From Pleurodeles waltl (taxonomy: Eukaryota; Chordata; Amphibia; Caudata; Salamandridae): 64,000 nt of DNA. Of this stretch, positions 18,961-31,070 are shown piece by piece. The notes beneath the pieces were generated by a model. That model searched no databases. It was given only the letters and a program-made list of their open reading frames with translations, and had not been told where the DNA came from. The translations under genes and the position numbers were made by a program. How positions within the stretch are numbered: position 1 is the stretch's first letter; each line of letters begins with the position of its first letter. The DNA lies in NCBI RefSeq assembly GCF_031143425.1, contig NC_090444.1, positions 1,308,649,324 to 1,308,713,323 of the forward strand, in the 5' to 3' direction.

Positions 18961-20540
18961 AACCTTGTAGGTGTCCCTCACAGATGTGTGGTTGGGAGGG
19001 AAATAAAGGCAAGTCAGGATTTAGTGGCAGAAGTTGCTCCTTTTGGGGAACTACCATTGCCTCTGCCTTTGAAGTTGTTGCCTCTATAAAATCCTTTAAA
19101 ATAACCTCTGGAAGAACATTGCTGGCCCGAGTGCTCTAGTAAGAGGTGGAGGAATCAGAGGGGGTGGTCTTTGAATCTCAGCAGTAGGAAGTTCAGCGAA
19201 ATGAAGCTACAGGGAGCTGCTGGTTGCAGTGCCTCTATTGTTTTGCCGTCAGTGTGTTCTTTTTTTAATCTTTTCTAAAGTTTGTTTCGCTTGTGGGCTA
19301 CAAAGGTGATCCCCATCAAAATGTATGCTCAGCAGTTTTGCTGAACTTCCGGCTTAAAGCCAGAGATACAGAGCCAAGAATGTCTTCCCCCACCTCCCCC
19401 AGCGACAGTGTCAGCTGAATCTAGGGCACAATGAAGAGAAGTATTAGAAATTAGCTTGCCCTCAGAAACTATAACCTGGCCCCGTTTCCTACGCTCCTCA
19501 GGGATGTATTGGAGAAGCTCCTCCATCTCGTCCCAGTGGCCACTGTCGTATCTTGCAAGGAGGCTCATGGAATTTGCAATATGCCAGTAACTGGCTGATT
19601 ACACTGCCACCATTTTCCCTGCTGCATCTATGCATTTGCTCTTTTTATCTGGTGGTGGGTATCTCCGCGTGCCTTACAGTTAACTCGTTTGCCGGCAGCA
19701 GTGTAGATTCAACAAGAGGGGATAGGCGGGCAAGGTAAAGATATGGGTCTGTGTCTCCTGGTGGGTCTATATTATAAGAGTTCCATGGGTCATCCTGAGG
19801 AGGAGTATCAAATGTGTCATCCCCCCACCACGCCCACCGTCCTTATGGAGGATGGGCTCGACTGCTGTACCAGTGTCGGAGTTAGAGGTCGACGCCGAAA
19901 TCTTCGGTTCCGAAACTGTGTTTTGTTTTGGTGCCAATGTTCAGCTCGCTGCTGAGGCGGATGAGAATCAATGTCAAGGGTCAGATCGGTACCAGGTTGG
20001 TCAGAGCCAAAGCGCTCAGACTGGAAAGTTTCTTTGGAGCGGAGCTGGGTGGGGCATTCGGAGCAGTTGCTCGGTGCCGACCATGGCCTAGAGGCAGTGG
20101 CGTTCCAAAAGCCTGTCTATGGTGTTCCAGAGAGGCTGCATTCTTCTTGGCAGAAGGTTGCTCGGGATGGTGTTGTGAGGGAGGGGCTGCTGTACTAATA
20201 GACTATTGGGCAGGTGAGAGGTACTTGATCTCCAGACTGGACCCGGAGCTGCATTCAAGGGAGAAAGCCTTTTCATCTTCAGCCAGTGGCTCTAGGTGTT
20301 GTTCCCCTCGACGTCGCCAGGACCAAATAGGTCAGGTGTGTCTTCCACGCTCCTCCGCAAAATCTCAAGCTGGTGGGCACGATGGTCACAAAGCATCTTC
20401 TTGGAGAGGAAGGAGCAACAGGTGTTGCAGTCAGCCTTGTTGTGTTCTCGTGACAGAAACAAATCACAGACTTGATGTAGATCAGTCTGAGGGTATTTTG
20501 CACGGCAAACAGGACAATAGTGGAAAGGCATCTGTTCCAT
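18960..20540 (-). pseudogene. DIRS-B Gag-like protein remains
   Basis: The N terminus is at 20540 (MEQMPFHYCPVCRAKYPQTD), matching the Cys/His cluster of DIRS-A gag, followed by SREHNKADCNTC. The central helical segment survives at 19329-19568 (SLLARYDSGHWDEMEELLQ and SWLCISGFKPEVQQ). Between these pieces the frame is broken many times. Sequence after about 20600 no longer resembles the DIRS-A 5' region. Confidence 0.82.
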
Positions 20541-20545
20541 CACTA

Positions 20546-21994
20546 TTGAGGCATAGTGGAGAGAAGTGATGAAGAACGGAGTAGGCCCAGGAGCGGCTGC
20601 GGTCAACAAGGACCTGGCTCAATAAAAGTATTGAAACATCGACCCACAAACGAAAGTAGAGGAAATGCAATTAAAGTACAATACTGATGGGAGGAAAGCA
20701 ACGTGTGAAGCGAAAAAAGCACCATGCAAACAAAGCCCCACCCGTTATACCATCGCAGTCACCCTGACACTGGTTTAAGCAAAGTCTCTGGTTTCTTTGG
20801 ACATTAGTGGGCAAACTATTCAGGCCAAGTTTTCTTCTTTGTAACCCCTTATAGTATATTCCTGTTTACATAATTATGATGAAAGCACCATAAGTGCCAG
20901 AATCCAATGAGTAATCTGGATTTGATGAGCTACTCATAAATTAACTTAGGATAAATAAGGACGGATAAGTGGGGTTGGAATTAGTATCTAGATGAACTTC
21001 TTAATAAAGAAAAACTGGTTTCATGTTATATTTATACAAGACATTTTTCCAGTTTTGTTTGATTTTCTATTGTGTCTTTTCATACAAACATGAAAGGTGG
21101 CATTTTACTTTAGGGGACTAAAGCAACACAGCAAGGGGGAGCCTCTAAGTTCCTACACAAATCCTTAATACCAAAGAAATATTTCAAGTTTTTTAAACCA
21201 GGTCTTCGGCTTGGATGGCAAAATACGGATTGGAGAGTGCAGTTTATGTTTTAATTAGGTACTTAATTGAATTACTTTTAAAGAAGATTCCTTCAATCCC
21301 TTGTCCTGGCCTTCAGAATAGCTTGTAAGTCAGGAGGAGCTGTGAAATAAACTACAGCAAGTATCTACACTTTCACAGAGTAAACTCTATGGGCATTAGG
21401 TAAAGTACACAAAGTGGCTTTTCAGATCACTGTTGACTCAGCTGATAGTCATGGCAAAGCTCATTACACCAGTGTCTCAGAATGCGTACCTTACAAGAAG
21501 CTGAACAAAATGGTGCAAGGTCCAAAACTAGCGGGAAATCCACATGCCTGTTTACTTTCCGCAGACCTAATCCAGCCTGAAAGAGAAGAAAACAATGTTA
21601 TTGACACACGGGGTGGGGGGAGACACAAAGCCCTTCTAAATGTGCAGTAAACTAACGATAGCATGACAGTTCAATAAGATAAACTTTTAAACTCAATTAA
21701 CTAGTTCTTTCCTTCTGTTGACTTGAATCATAGGCCCCTTTATTTAGCTGGAGTGACTATACAGATACTGACACGTTTAAACACAACTCATGACAAATGG
21801 GAAAATATATGTTCCATGACTATGATACCAGAAATTACATGATTTATTTTGATGATTGACCATTAGTGACGACATAAAAACATGCCAATTCTGCATTTTC
21901 ATACAGTAAAAATAGGTGAAATAGATAGGTCTTGATTTTTATGCAGTTTACTTGTGAGCTGAATATTAGGGCGAGATCCTGAATCACAGAACTT
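20546..21994. other. Unassigned sequence right of DIRS-B
   Basis: The missing DIRS-B right ITR should lie near the start of this stretch but is not recognisable. The remainder is AT-rich with short ORFs only and no repeat structure seen by eye. Confidence 0.4.
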
Positions 21995-22627
21995 GGGCCA
22001 GATGTACGACCATCAGTCTTCACGACTCGCAATTAGCGATTTTTAGTGACTTGCAAATTGCAAACACTGATGTACAACAGTGTCTGAGACACTGTTGCTA
22101 TTCCCAAATGGGGCGCAAGGGATCTGCCTCATTCATATTTATGAGCCAGGTCGCAATTTGCGACCCATTAGGAATGCCTAGCACTCACAGGAATTGTGGC
22201 CTGCTGGGGTCAGCATATCACCATGTCTGTGACTGCTTTTTAAATAGGTTTTATTTTTAGGTTTTTCAAAAAAAATACAGCCCTTTTTCCTTAAAGGAAA
22301 AAGGGCTGCATTTCATTAAAAAAAATGTTTCCCTCTTATTTTTTTTAGAGTGGGCAGTGGTCTGTGGGGCCACTGCCTGCTCTGAAAAAATGTTGGCAGC
22401 CCCATTCACAAAGGGGGAGGGGTCCCTTGGGGATCTCTTTCCGTTTGTTAATGGCTTACCACCAATTTGAAATTGAAGGTTATCTGCAAATATTTTGAGA
22501 CTGCATTCCCGGTCACACAACATTCATACGTAGCAGTGCGACTCGCTTTTAGAAACGGACGCCCTTTACATGCCTCTTCCTAATAGCGACCATTTGCAAC
22601 TGATAAAATGTGTTGTACATCTTGCCC
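21995..22627. mobile_element. Candidate MITE with GGGC(C/A)AGATGTAC terminal repeats
   Basis: The left end GGGCCAGATGTACGAC and the right end GTTGTACATCTTGCCC form imperfect 16-bp terminal inverted repeats, 633 bp apart. The interior has further paired segments with GCGAC and GCAATT words, and a near-perfect palindrome at 22280-22312. No transposase frame. I did not find a convincing target duplication, so the superfamily is open. Confidence 0.5.
22280..22312. repeat. Near-perfect palindrome
   Basis: Two 15-base arms, CAGCCCTTTTTCCTT and its exact complement, separated by a single A. It can form a hairpin or cruciform. It sits near the middle of the candidate MITE. Confidence 0.85.
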
Positions 22628-23627
22628 GTTGTCCACTAATATTTTATTGATACAGGGGTCATGTCTTTTCTAGACAGCAGCAATATATGTTTATAATGGG
22701 TGGTCTTGGAAAACATTTGGAAAGTTTAAATGACTACTCTGGCCCGTTTTGGGGACAAACAGAGAACAAGTTACAAGAGCAAATGCGGATTGGCAGGACA
22801 GTTATCCTGTGGTCAAAACAGTCTCAAGTCCAGTTCAAGGCTCTAAGTGCAAACTACCACAGACATCAATAAAGTGGTCTTGATGCAAGGGATACAGTAT
22901 GCTGAAGGATGCAGATCCGGTGACAGGAAGGTTCCTGGGGCCACCCCACGGTCCACTAACATGATGGGGCGACTTTAGCCACAGGGATCAATGTCCCTCA
23001 AAATCCTGTTGAAGGCCAGCTGAAATACAGTTGCCACTGGTCTACTGGTCTCAAGTTACATTAGCTGGGGCTAATGTCCGTCTTGGGCGATAAAATTGCA
23101 CTCAGACAAATCTCCCGGTCCATCACTTGGGTGCAACTTTTGAGAGTCAGGACTTGGTCTTTCAGGCTGCACTTCAGCTGTCAGCGGCAGTCAAGCATTT
23201 GTGGCTTCCAACTCACCATAGCAGGCTTCTTTAGCATTTGTGGCCCTGTAACAGGATGCCAGTCAACTGACTCTTGGAGGCTCTTCTGTCTGGGGCTTGG
23301 AGACAACTTTTCTTCAAGCACGACACCACAGACACAGACTTCGCTTTGCTAGCTCAAGGATCAGTAGGCGCAGGCCAGTATTTGGTGCACCATCTCTTTG
23401 CCTGGGCCACGGAACACCAAGCCAGTCCTTCTTCTGTCCTCCCGCCAGTGTACATGTGATCTGAGGTCTTGGTGCCACCTTTATTCCCAGAACTTGCCCT
23501 CTGGGGATGTGGTGGCTACTAGCCAATGGGCTACTAGGTCCCCTACTGCCAGATGACAGCTTCCTGCCAAGTGTGGCACCTAGCAGTCCAGAAAACAATA
23601 TTCTGCCCACTCCCAAGATAGCAGAAC

Positions 23628-23659
<32 letters not shown>

Positions 23660-26600
23660 GTGGCGCTCAGTAGCTACCTAAGGGATACAGGCCCACTGGA
23701 AAAATGGAATGGCAACTGTTTCCAACTCTCTGTCCCTGACACCAAGCTGTCTACTACAACAAAAGACCACCTATTCTTGTGTGTGTGCATCATTTGCCCT
23801 TCAAATGAGGTTCTCCCTTCGAAGCTCGTCTTTTGGGCTCACACTCCATTTTGCTTTACAATCAGGAAGAGATAACTCTTCTAATGGCACAACCTTTGTA
23901 TTACTTACTGAGAGCTCTACACACCTCTACCAGGAGGGAAGACTGTTGTCTTGCGGCCAGCAACTATAAACGATCCATTTCTAAATTTGCCATTTACTTT
24001 AAAGATAAATTAAATTTAACTTGGGCATCAAGTCAAGTTTATTGTAACAACTCTTGATACCTTGAAGTTATAACTTTAGGAGTTCCATTGAGTAGTTAGC
24101 ACAGCTGAGTTGTCAGCGTGTAATCCTGTACTCCCCAAAGGGGCTATCAATGCTTCTACAGCAAAACAACAACTATTTGGGTGTTTTACTGCTAGGTTGT
24201 GTAAAAACAAATGTCCTACTTTTTAATATTAAGCAACCTGCCTTAGAGCTAAATAGGCCTGTCATAGGGGTGTCTTATAAATATTTTAAAAGGAAAGTCT
24301 GTATTTTGTCATTAGTTTAAATGGCAAAGTTAGGAGTATGAAAACTAGTCTGCCAGTCAGCAACAGCAGGCTGGAAGTCTTGCTTTTGCTTTGTCAGCCT
24401 TGTGGTGGCACAGTAAGTGCTGCAGTCCATGAGGGACACTTTAACTTACAGGTCATGGCTACTCCTGGTAACATTTACTAAGGATTGATAAGTAAGTCAA
24501 CTTATGCCAATTGTTGGTGAGCCAGTCAGGCATACACATTTTAAGGGATCAGGCACTGGCACTGAGGCATGTTTGGAATGGTTCAGTGCACTTTTAGAGT
24601 TAAAAAAATAGCAGTGTCAGTCCAAAGCTCTGGGAGTGGTCATGCAAAATAAGAGGTATTTCCTTACACTGAAGAACATGGTGTAGCCTTTTGGTCAGTA
24701 ACTGATGGGCGTTGCCATACAATTTAAATCACAGAGGCTTTATATGTTGCAGTTCCACCAGCCCAGGTGATGAATGATACGTTAACAGTGAATAAGAGAC
24801 AAGTTAACACCTCAAAAAACCCCATGAACCTGTGCAAATGGAGCAAAACATTTTTCATACCTGGGGGGAATTGACAATTATGGAGGGCATTAAAGACTTA
24901 CCCATTTGTCTTCTCAATTCCAAATCAAATGCAGTATACATTCTGTTGGCATTTCCAGACATTAAGAACAAACAAGGCCTATTCGATACTGTAGTATCAC
25001 TTGAAGCCGTCCTTTAAGGGTAGAAGGCCCACTGCGGCCTGTGAATATGTAATATGCGTATTTTCTAAATAAATCTTTACTGGATTTTCTATTATTCTTG
25101 GATGGCATGCAGCCCTCATTTGCACTCAAGAACTGGAATACCTGTCTGTGCACCATTTTCCTGCGATGCTAACGTTAGAGAAGACAGTAATGATACCCTA
25201 ATAGGTGAGATACCAGGTACCAGAACCACAGTCAATAAGGTTCAGCATCCCTTACTTTAGAGTTTGGGTCATGCCAAAATGTCAAATATCTGTGTCCGTC
25301 TACAACAAGTTTTTGATTGCCCTGTTGTGTTATCGTAGGCTTCTCAGTCTTCTGTGGGTCTTATACTCTGGCACAGTTCCACAATAATGGTCCTATCTAG
25401 ATGCACCAGATCTATTAAACTAAGTGACTTGGATGATCTGCAAAATCTATTATAAAAAACTTAGTGAAGTCTTTGGGGACATTACATTTCTAGATAATAA
25501 AAAGTTTTCCATACTTTGATGGACTGCATCATCTTGTGAAGCACGAGCAGAAGAGTAAACGTAGCAGAGCATGTGGACTTCCAGTGTTGCTTTTATTACT
25601 GGGTGAGTAAAGTTCTCCTTGGCTATATCAACCACTGAGTTTTCAAAAGTTCAGTATAGGAATCGTTGTAAACGGGTTTAAGTGGGCTCCGGGTTTTTAA
25701 TTTTACAACTCAAAATCCAGTGCTTTTTAGAAAAAAAATTCAGAAAAGGATTAAAGGTGGAACTGTTGAAGGGCACGTGGATTTAGTGGTGTTCAGTTCG
25801 ATCGTCCAAATACCTCAATATCAGATGTTGCAGAAGGACTTACTGCTGCACCCACAGGGCAACAAAGGCGAAGGAATGCAAATTGTACCTGTTAGCCATC
25901 ATTATTGCCCTAGATAAGTCATAAATCTTGAATTTCGTCTAAAGTACAGAGAACATGTCCCCAGGCAAGCTGACTGTAAAGGGCAAACTAGCTTAAGAGA
26001 CATCCTATGTTGTGATTAATATATATTTTTCCTTAACTTACCTGGTGGAATCTTTTAAGATGCAGAATAAGAATGTTTGGAACCGCAGATATCAGCATTT
26101 GTTTTCTGGCATTTCTGTACAGAGTGCGGACTTCTTTTTCTAAAAGGGACGTATAAAACTAAGTTAACATATGTGAAGATATACACATGCACTGAAACTA
26201 CAGTATCACTCATGCCCCAAATTTTGATGATAATGCTGTGTCAAAACATGTCCTATCTTTTAATAAGTTTGCAGTTCATTTTTATTTTTTGCATGTCCTA
26301 CTGTCAAAGTTGAGAAAGTAGCATTTCAATCCACAGTATAACCCAAAACTAAATATACCCTGCCTTGTGAGACAAATATGATGGCGCTTCAAATAAATAC
26401 AACTAATATTAAATGCATACAAACATTTAGGTAGGGTAGATTAAGTAGTTAAGAGTACTACTTTGTGCTAAATTTGAAATGAGGAATGAGTCGGTCTGAG
26501 GTGCAGAATTCAAAAACTGTTTTGCTGCTAGCAAGGGTGCAGAAAGGGGGGAAGTATGCCATAAGCAAACAGTCAATGTTTTCGGAAGTACTGCAGAGTT

Positions 26601-26732
26601 GTGTGGAGCATGAAGACCCTTTAGTAGACAGCTATAGGGGTTCCTGTTTTTCAGTGCATACACAAGCCTGGGGAGAGCAGTCCAACCATTCACCAAATGC
26701 GGCCTACCTTTGTCAGGGGGTGCCTCAAAATA
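22628..26732. other. Unassigned 4.1-kb stretch
   Basis: No coherent coding frame. 22930-24690 has the look of a decayed dispersed repeat (alternating CAG/CTG-rich and AT-rich parts), but I cannot name the family. A CT microsatellite lies inside it. 24700-26730 is AT-rich and featureless. Confidence 0.35.
23629..23660. repeat. (TC)n microsatellite
   Basis: About 16 TC units with one TT interruption. Confidence 0.9.
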
Positions 26733-28294
26733 CAGGGAGTGCAGAATTATTAGGCAAGTTGTATTTTTGAGGATTAATTTTATTATTGAACAACAACCAT
26801 GTTCTCAATGAACCCAAAAAACTCATTAATATCAAAACTGAATATTTTTGGAAGTAGTTTTTAGTTTGTTTTTAGTTTTAGCTATGTTAGGGGGATATCT
26901 GTGTGTGCAGGTGACTATCACTGTGCATAATTATTAGGCAACTTAACAAAAAAAAATATATACCCATTTCAATTATTTATCATTACCAGTGAAACCAATA
27001 TAACATCTCAACATTCACAAATATACATTTCTGACTTTCAAAAACAAAACAAAAACAAATCAGTGACCAATATAGCCACCTTTCTTTGCAAGGACACTCA
27101 AAAGCCTGCCATCCATGGATTCTGTCAGTGTTTTGATCTGTTCACCATCAACATTGCGTGCAGCAGCAACCACAGCCTCCCAGACACTGTTCAGAGAGGT
27201 GTACTGTTTTCCCTCCTTGTAAATCTCACATTTGATGATGGACCACAGGTTCTCAATGGGGTTCAGATCAGGTGAACAAGGAGGCCATGTCATTAGATTT
27301 CCTTCTTTTATACCCTTTCTTGCCAGCCACGCTGTGGAGTACTTGGACGCGTGTGATGGAGCATTGTCCTGCATGAAAATCATGTTTTTCTTGAAGGATG
27401 CAGACTTCTTCCTGTACCACTGCTTGAAGAAGGTGTCTTCCAGGAACTGGCAGTAGGACTGGGAGTTGAGCTTGACTCCATCCTCAACCCGAAAAGGCCC
27501 CACAAGCTCATCTTTGATGATACCAGCCCAAACCAGTACTCCACCTCCACCTTGCTGGCGTCTGAGTCAGACTGGAGCTCTCTGCCCTTTACCAATCCAG
27601 CCACGGGCCCATCCATCTGGCCCATCAAGACTCACTCTCATTTCATCAGTCCATAAAACCTTAGAAAAATCAGTCTTGAGATATTTCTTGGCCCAGTATT
27701 GACGTTTCAGCTTGTGTGTCTTGTTCAGTGGTGGTCGTCTTTCAGCCTTTCTTACCTTGGCCATGTCTCTGAGTATTGCACACCTTGTGCTTTTGGGCAC
27801 TCCAGTGATGTTGCAGCTCTGAAATATGGCCAAACTGGTGGCAAGTGGCATCGTGGCAGCTGCACGCTTGACTTTTCTCAGTTCATGGGCAGTTATTTTG
27901 CGCCTTGGTTTTTCCACACGCTTCTTGCGACCCTGTTGACTATTTTGAATGAAACGCTTGATTGTTCGATGATCACGCTTCAGAAGCTTTGCAATTTTAA
28001 GAGTGCTGCATCCCTCTGCAAGATATCTCACTATTTTTGACTTTTCTGAGCCTGTCAAGTCCTTCTTTTGACCCATTTTGCCAAAGGAAAGGAGGTTGCC
28101 TAATAATTATGCACACCTGATATAGGGTGTTGATGTCATTAGACCACACCCCTTCTCATTACAGAGATGCACATCACCTAATATGCTTAATTGGTAGTAG
28201 GCTTTCGAGCCTATACAGCTTGGAGTAAGACAACATGCATAAAGAGGATGATGTGGTCAAAATACTCATTTGCCTAATAATTCTGCACTCCCTG
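26733..28294 (-). mobile_element. Tc1/mariner element, copy 1 (DD37E type)
   Basis: 1562 bp flanked by TA on both sides. The ends read CAGGGAGTGCAGAATTATTA and its inverse. The motif AATTATTAGGCAA recurs inside each end (about 26930 and 28097), giving an IR/DR layout with terminal repeats of about 220 bp. It encodes a transposase with one internal TGA. Nearly identical to the copy at 58313-59873: by eye I count eight substitutions and one single-base indel. Confidence 0.95.
27060..28076 (-). pseudogene. Tc1-like transposase, copy 1, interrupted by TGA
   Basis: The ATG at 28076 opens MGQKKDLTGSEKSKIVRYLA, a paired-type helix-turn-helix (CSTLKIAKLLKRDHRTIKRF), then a second DNA-binding part. 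Catalytic acids are D in LWTDEMRVSL, D in FMQDNAPSHAS and E in SPDLNPIENLW. The second and third are separated by 37 residues, hence DD37E rather than the DD34E usual for Tc1. A TGA at 27567-27569 splits the frame between residues 169 and 171 (before LRRQQGGGG), with the same register resuming after it. Without readthrough the product would have only the first catalytic acid. Otherwise full length at 338 codons. Confidence 0.92.
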
Positions 28295-30556
28295 TATACA
28301 GGCAAAGAAGGAAGGTATGCAAGATGAACACACACAGGCCAGTGAGCGTAACTCTGAGTGCACAGCAATGTGAAATGCAACCACTGTCCAAATACGTATT
28401 TGTATGGTAAAAAGGAGTATTCTATCTCTAACTCTACGTACTCAAAACTATATTAGGATATATATAAGCAATAAATCATTTCCCCTTGAGGATGGAGTGC
28501 TAGTTTTAGCTAGCAAATCCATTTCCCACCTACTCTTTGTAATGTGGTAGCGGTTATTACCATTCACAGGTGGCCACATCCAAGTAATGCTCACTAGTAG
28601 GCCTTAACTCGTGAGTCCAGTTCGACTCTTTGTCAAAATAGTCAAAAGTTTCATGGTGCTGCTGCGCCCTCAGAAGCATGTTTCCCCTGGGGCTCAAAAG
28701 GCCCATAACCAGTCTTAGAGCTCCAGCAGTGAGGAGGCTTGCAATGTCTCCGAGAGTGCCCAGACCACTTACACTGCTCTGGTCCTGTGTAGGGAGCAGT
28801 CTGCATGCTGCTTTTTCCTCAACACATGGGCCAGCTCCAGAAGCGATCAAAGGTGCTCCGGTGCTAATCCTGCACAGCAAGTCTTCTGCTCTCCATATGG
28901 ATGGGGGGTTGTGTGGGAGGATTGGAGGGGTGTTAGGATATTGAATTCCTGTGCTCCAAGCTGGGGTCCTGGTGATGCAGTGGTGCACACACAGCGTCTT
29001 CCTCAGTTTCACAGGGGCAGTCCTGGCTCAATTCTAGTTGCTTCATGGTGCCCCATGGGTCGTTGCTCAGATTTTTCAGACAGCAGCACGATCCTTGCAA
29101 CCACTTAAGTGTCGGTAGTCCCTTCTGGCATGTAGGGTTGCCATAACTCCCATGGGCCTAGGTGCTAGCTCTCACCACACAGCAGTCCATACCACAGTGG
29201 CCCTTCCTGCCATACAGAGTTGCCTCTAGGCTCTGCGCAGGCTTCTGCACTTCCGATACAGCAAGAACTTTCACAGAGGTCCTTCTAGGCATATGAAGTA
29301 GACGTCACAGGTGACTCATAGTTTCATTTGTCCAGCTTGTCACTCCACTCAAGGCTATCTTCACGGCAGCCCCCTCCTGGCATACAGAGGTCACAGACTG
29401 GAATCTACACACTGGCAACAACCAAAAAAGTGCAGGAGCTGCTTCTTCACATCTTGCATTGGAGTCCACTCAGCTGGGCTCCCTGGTGGATCTCGCTCCC
29501 TAAAACGTGCTCCTCTTCCTCACAAGGCGCACTGGTCTTGGCAAGCATAATTGCGCTGGTGCTCCAGAGCAGGTGGTTTTGGATTCCCTGAGTGATGTCC
29601 CCTCACCCACCAGGGAGACAAGCAGACCTTGGCCTCCACTCCTGGTCGCAGTCTTGTGGAACCTCCCCTCCTCACACACCCCATCCGGCGGTTTAGCAGA
29701 TGACAAATTTAGGGGTCTCAATTTTCCCTTCTAAAAGTCCACGTCCAGACATCAAATGTGATTTAGGGTTTCGTCTTTGGAGTCTTAAGTTTTGGTTTTC
29801 CTTCTTTTGAAGAGTATACTTTTCTCTCACTTTTTCCTCTTGAAAGGCTGTCTGTCACAACAGGAAAGACTATGAAGCTGACAGTCCCACAACACAGGCC
29901 GTGAGAGTGACTAGACTTCACACCTAAATGTCAGACTCAGTCATATGTGCATCAAAATGTTGGTACCGAGCTCCCAACCCTATTTGTTATGATTCCGTTA
30001 TCAGTCCATCTCCTTCTTGACATGTGTCCAGGTCCTTTCCTTGTGATCAATCACTGAATCAAAGAGCACCCTTTCAAAGTGTACAGAGGGAGTCTCTCTC
30101 CCCCTTCCTCCAGTGTGTCCCACCCAGCTCACACAAATGCAGCAAAACATAAATCTGTCAGGGGTGGGGTCCTCTACTCCTCATGTCTTGACCAGGCAGG
30201 ATTGGGCTTTCCAAAACAGGGCCCAGGGTCCTCCATGTAATGTAGCATTCCAGGCACACCTGCACTCAGTGTACATACAGAGCAGAAATATTGTCCAGTA
30301 TTGTCAGTCTCATGTACTGTTCCACCTCAGGCAAACATACATTCAGCCCACACACTCATTCTGTGTGCACTGCTCAGAACTGTAGCCTTTCTGTGTTGTG
30401 CCATGGTGTGCTATTTTCAAACACACACACTGCTAGAACACACATTCACCCAGCGTGCTGCACAGCACTTCATGGATTGTACTTCTCGCAAGCACACATG
30501 CATGCAGTATATGCTTCTACTGCATGCACACTACTACATCTCTCATGCAATGTATC
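28295..30556. other. Unassigned, partly GC-richer sequence
   Basis: 28550-29750 is relatively GC-rich with modest ORFs on both strands but no family motif. It may be a decayed repeat. From about 30230 the sequence becomes CACACATNCA-rich and loosely periodic, a pattern that continues beyond the MITE at 30557. Confidence 0.35.
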
Positions 30557-31070
30557 CAGTGCTTAATTGGTAAATAAAAACGTGTCAGTGCTCAAAGCCC
30601 TCCTCTTAAACATGCGGCTGCTCCAATTAAATGTGGGAACACGGAAAACTGAGGCAGAGTAATCCTGAAGGCATCTTGGGCCTCTTCAATCCATTTAAAG
30701 CCACTCCATGCACCTTAAGCTCACTCTTTCAGCTCTCTGCCTTTCTCCCATTGGGACGCTTTTTCATATTTCTCTTACTCCGTCTTTCCTATATGTGTCT
30801 TTTGCTCACAGCAAATGCTTGAGGCAGAAGAATAAGCACCGGCCTTCAAAAATAAGTGCCCGTGCTCCACACCGGAAACAACAAGCACAAATTAAGCACT
30901 GAATGTATCCCATGCAGTTATACATAAACCCAGTGCACGGAACCACCATGCATGTACTGCATAGGTCTGCTCTATCCCTGTACTATACCCTTCCCAGACA
31001 CACATACATCCACATACATCCAGCAAGAATCACCCCTCCTACACCCCACAGCACTTTACATCTAACTGAT
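30230..31070. repeat. Degenerate CA-rich tandem-like array, split by a MITE
   Basis: Recurrent words such as ACACATTCA, CATGCATG, CCAGTG and CTGCA followed by CACT recur every few dozen bases on both sides of the element at 30557-30901. The units are too diverged for me to set a period. Confidence 0.4.
30557..30901. mobile_element. hAT-type MITE with perfect 8-bp TSD
   Basis: 345 bp. The ends CAGTGCTTAATT and AATTAAGCACTG are inverted. The 8-bp AATGTATC lies at 30549-30556 and again at 30902-30909, a perfect target duplication of hAT length. There is no transposase, so it would need one in trans. Confidence 0.85.

Larger units (their letters stand above)
8939..20545 (-). mobile_element. Decayed DIRS retrotransposon (DIRS-B), split by DIRS-C and an L1
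   Basis: Left ITR at about 8939-9120, ICR at 9236-9345, YR remains at 9362-9773 and 15574-16130, RT-RH-methylase remains at 16131-16640 and 17694-18960, and gag remains at 18960-20540. Gene order and protein resemblance are closer to DIRS-A than to DIRS-C. Frameshifts and stops occur throughout. The ICR predicts a right terminus containing GCATGCCTCAAGTGG, but I find no such sequence after 20540, so the right ITR is lost or beyond recognition. DIRS-C interrupts the YR gene and the L1 interrupts RNase H. Confidence 0.88.

Noticed and set aside
20546..20830. Right ITR of DIRS-B
   Set aside because: I searched for the complement of the left ITR and for the terminus predicted by the ICR, but nothing convincing is present.
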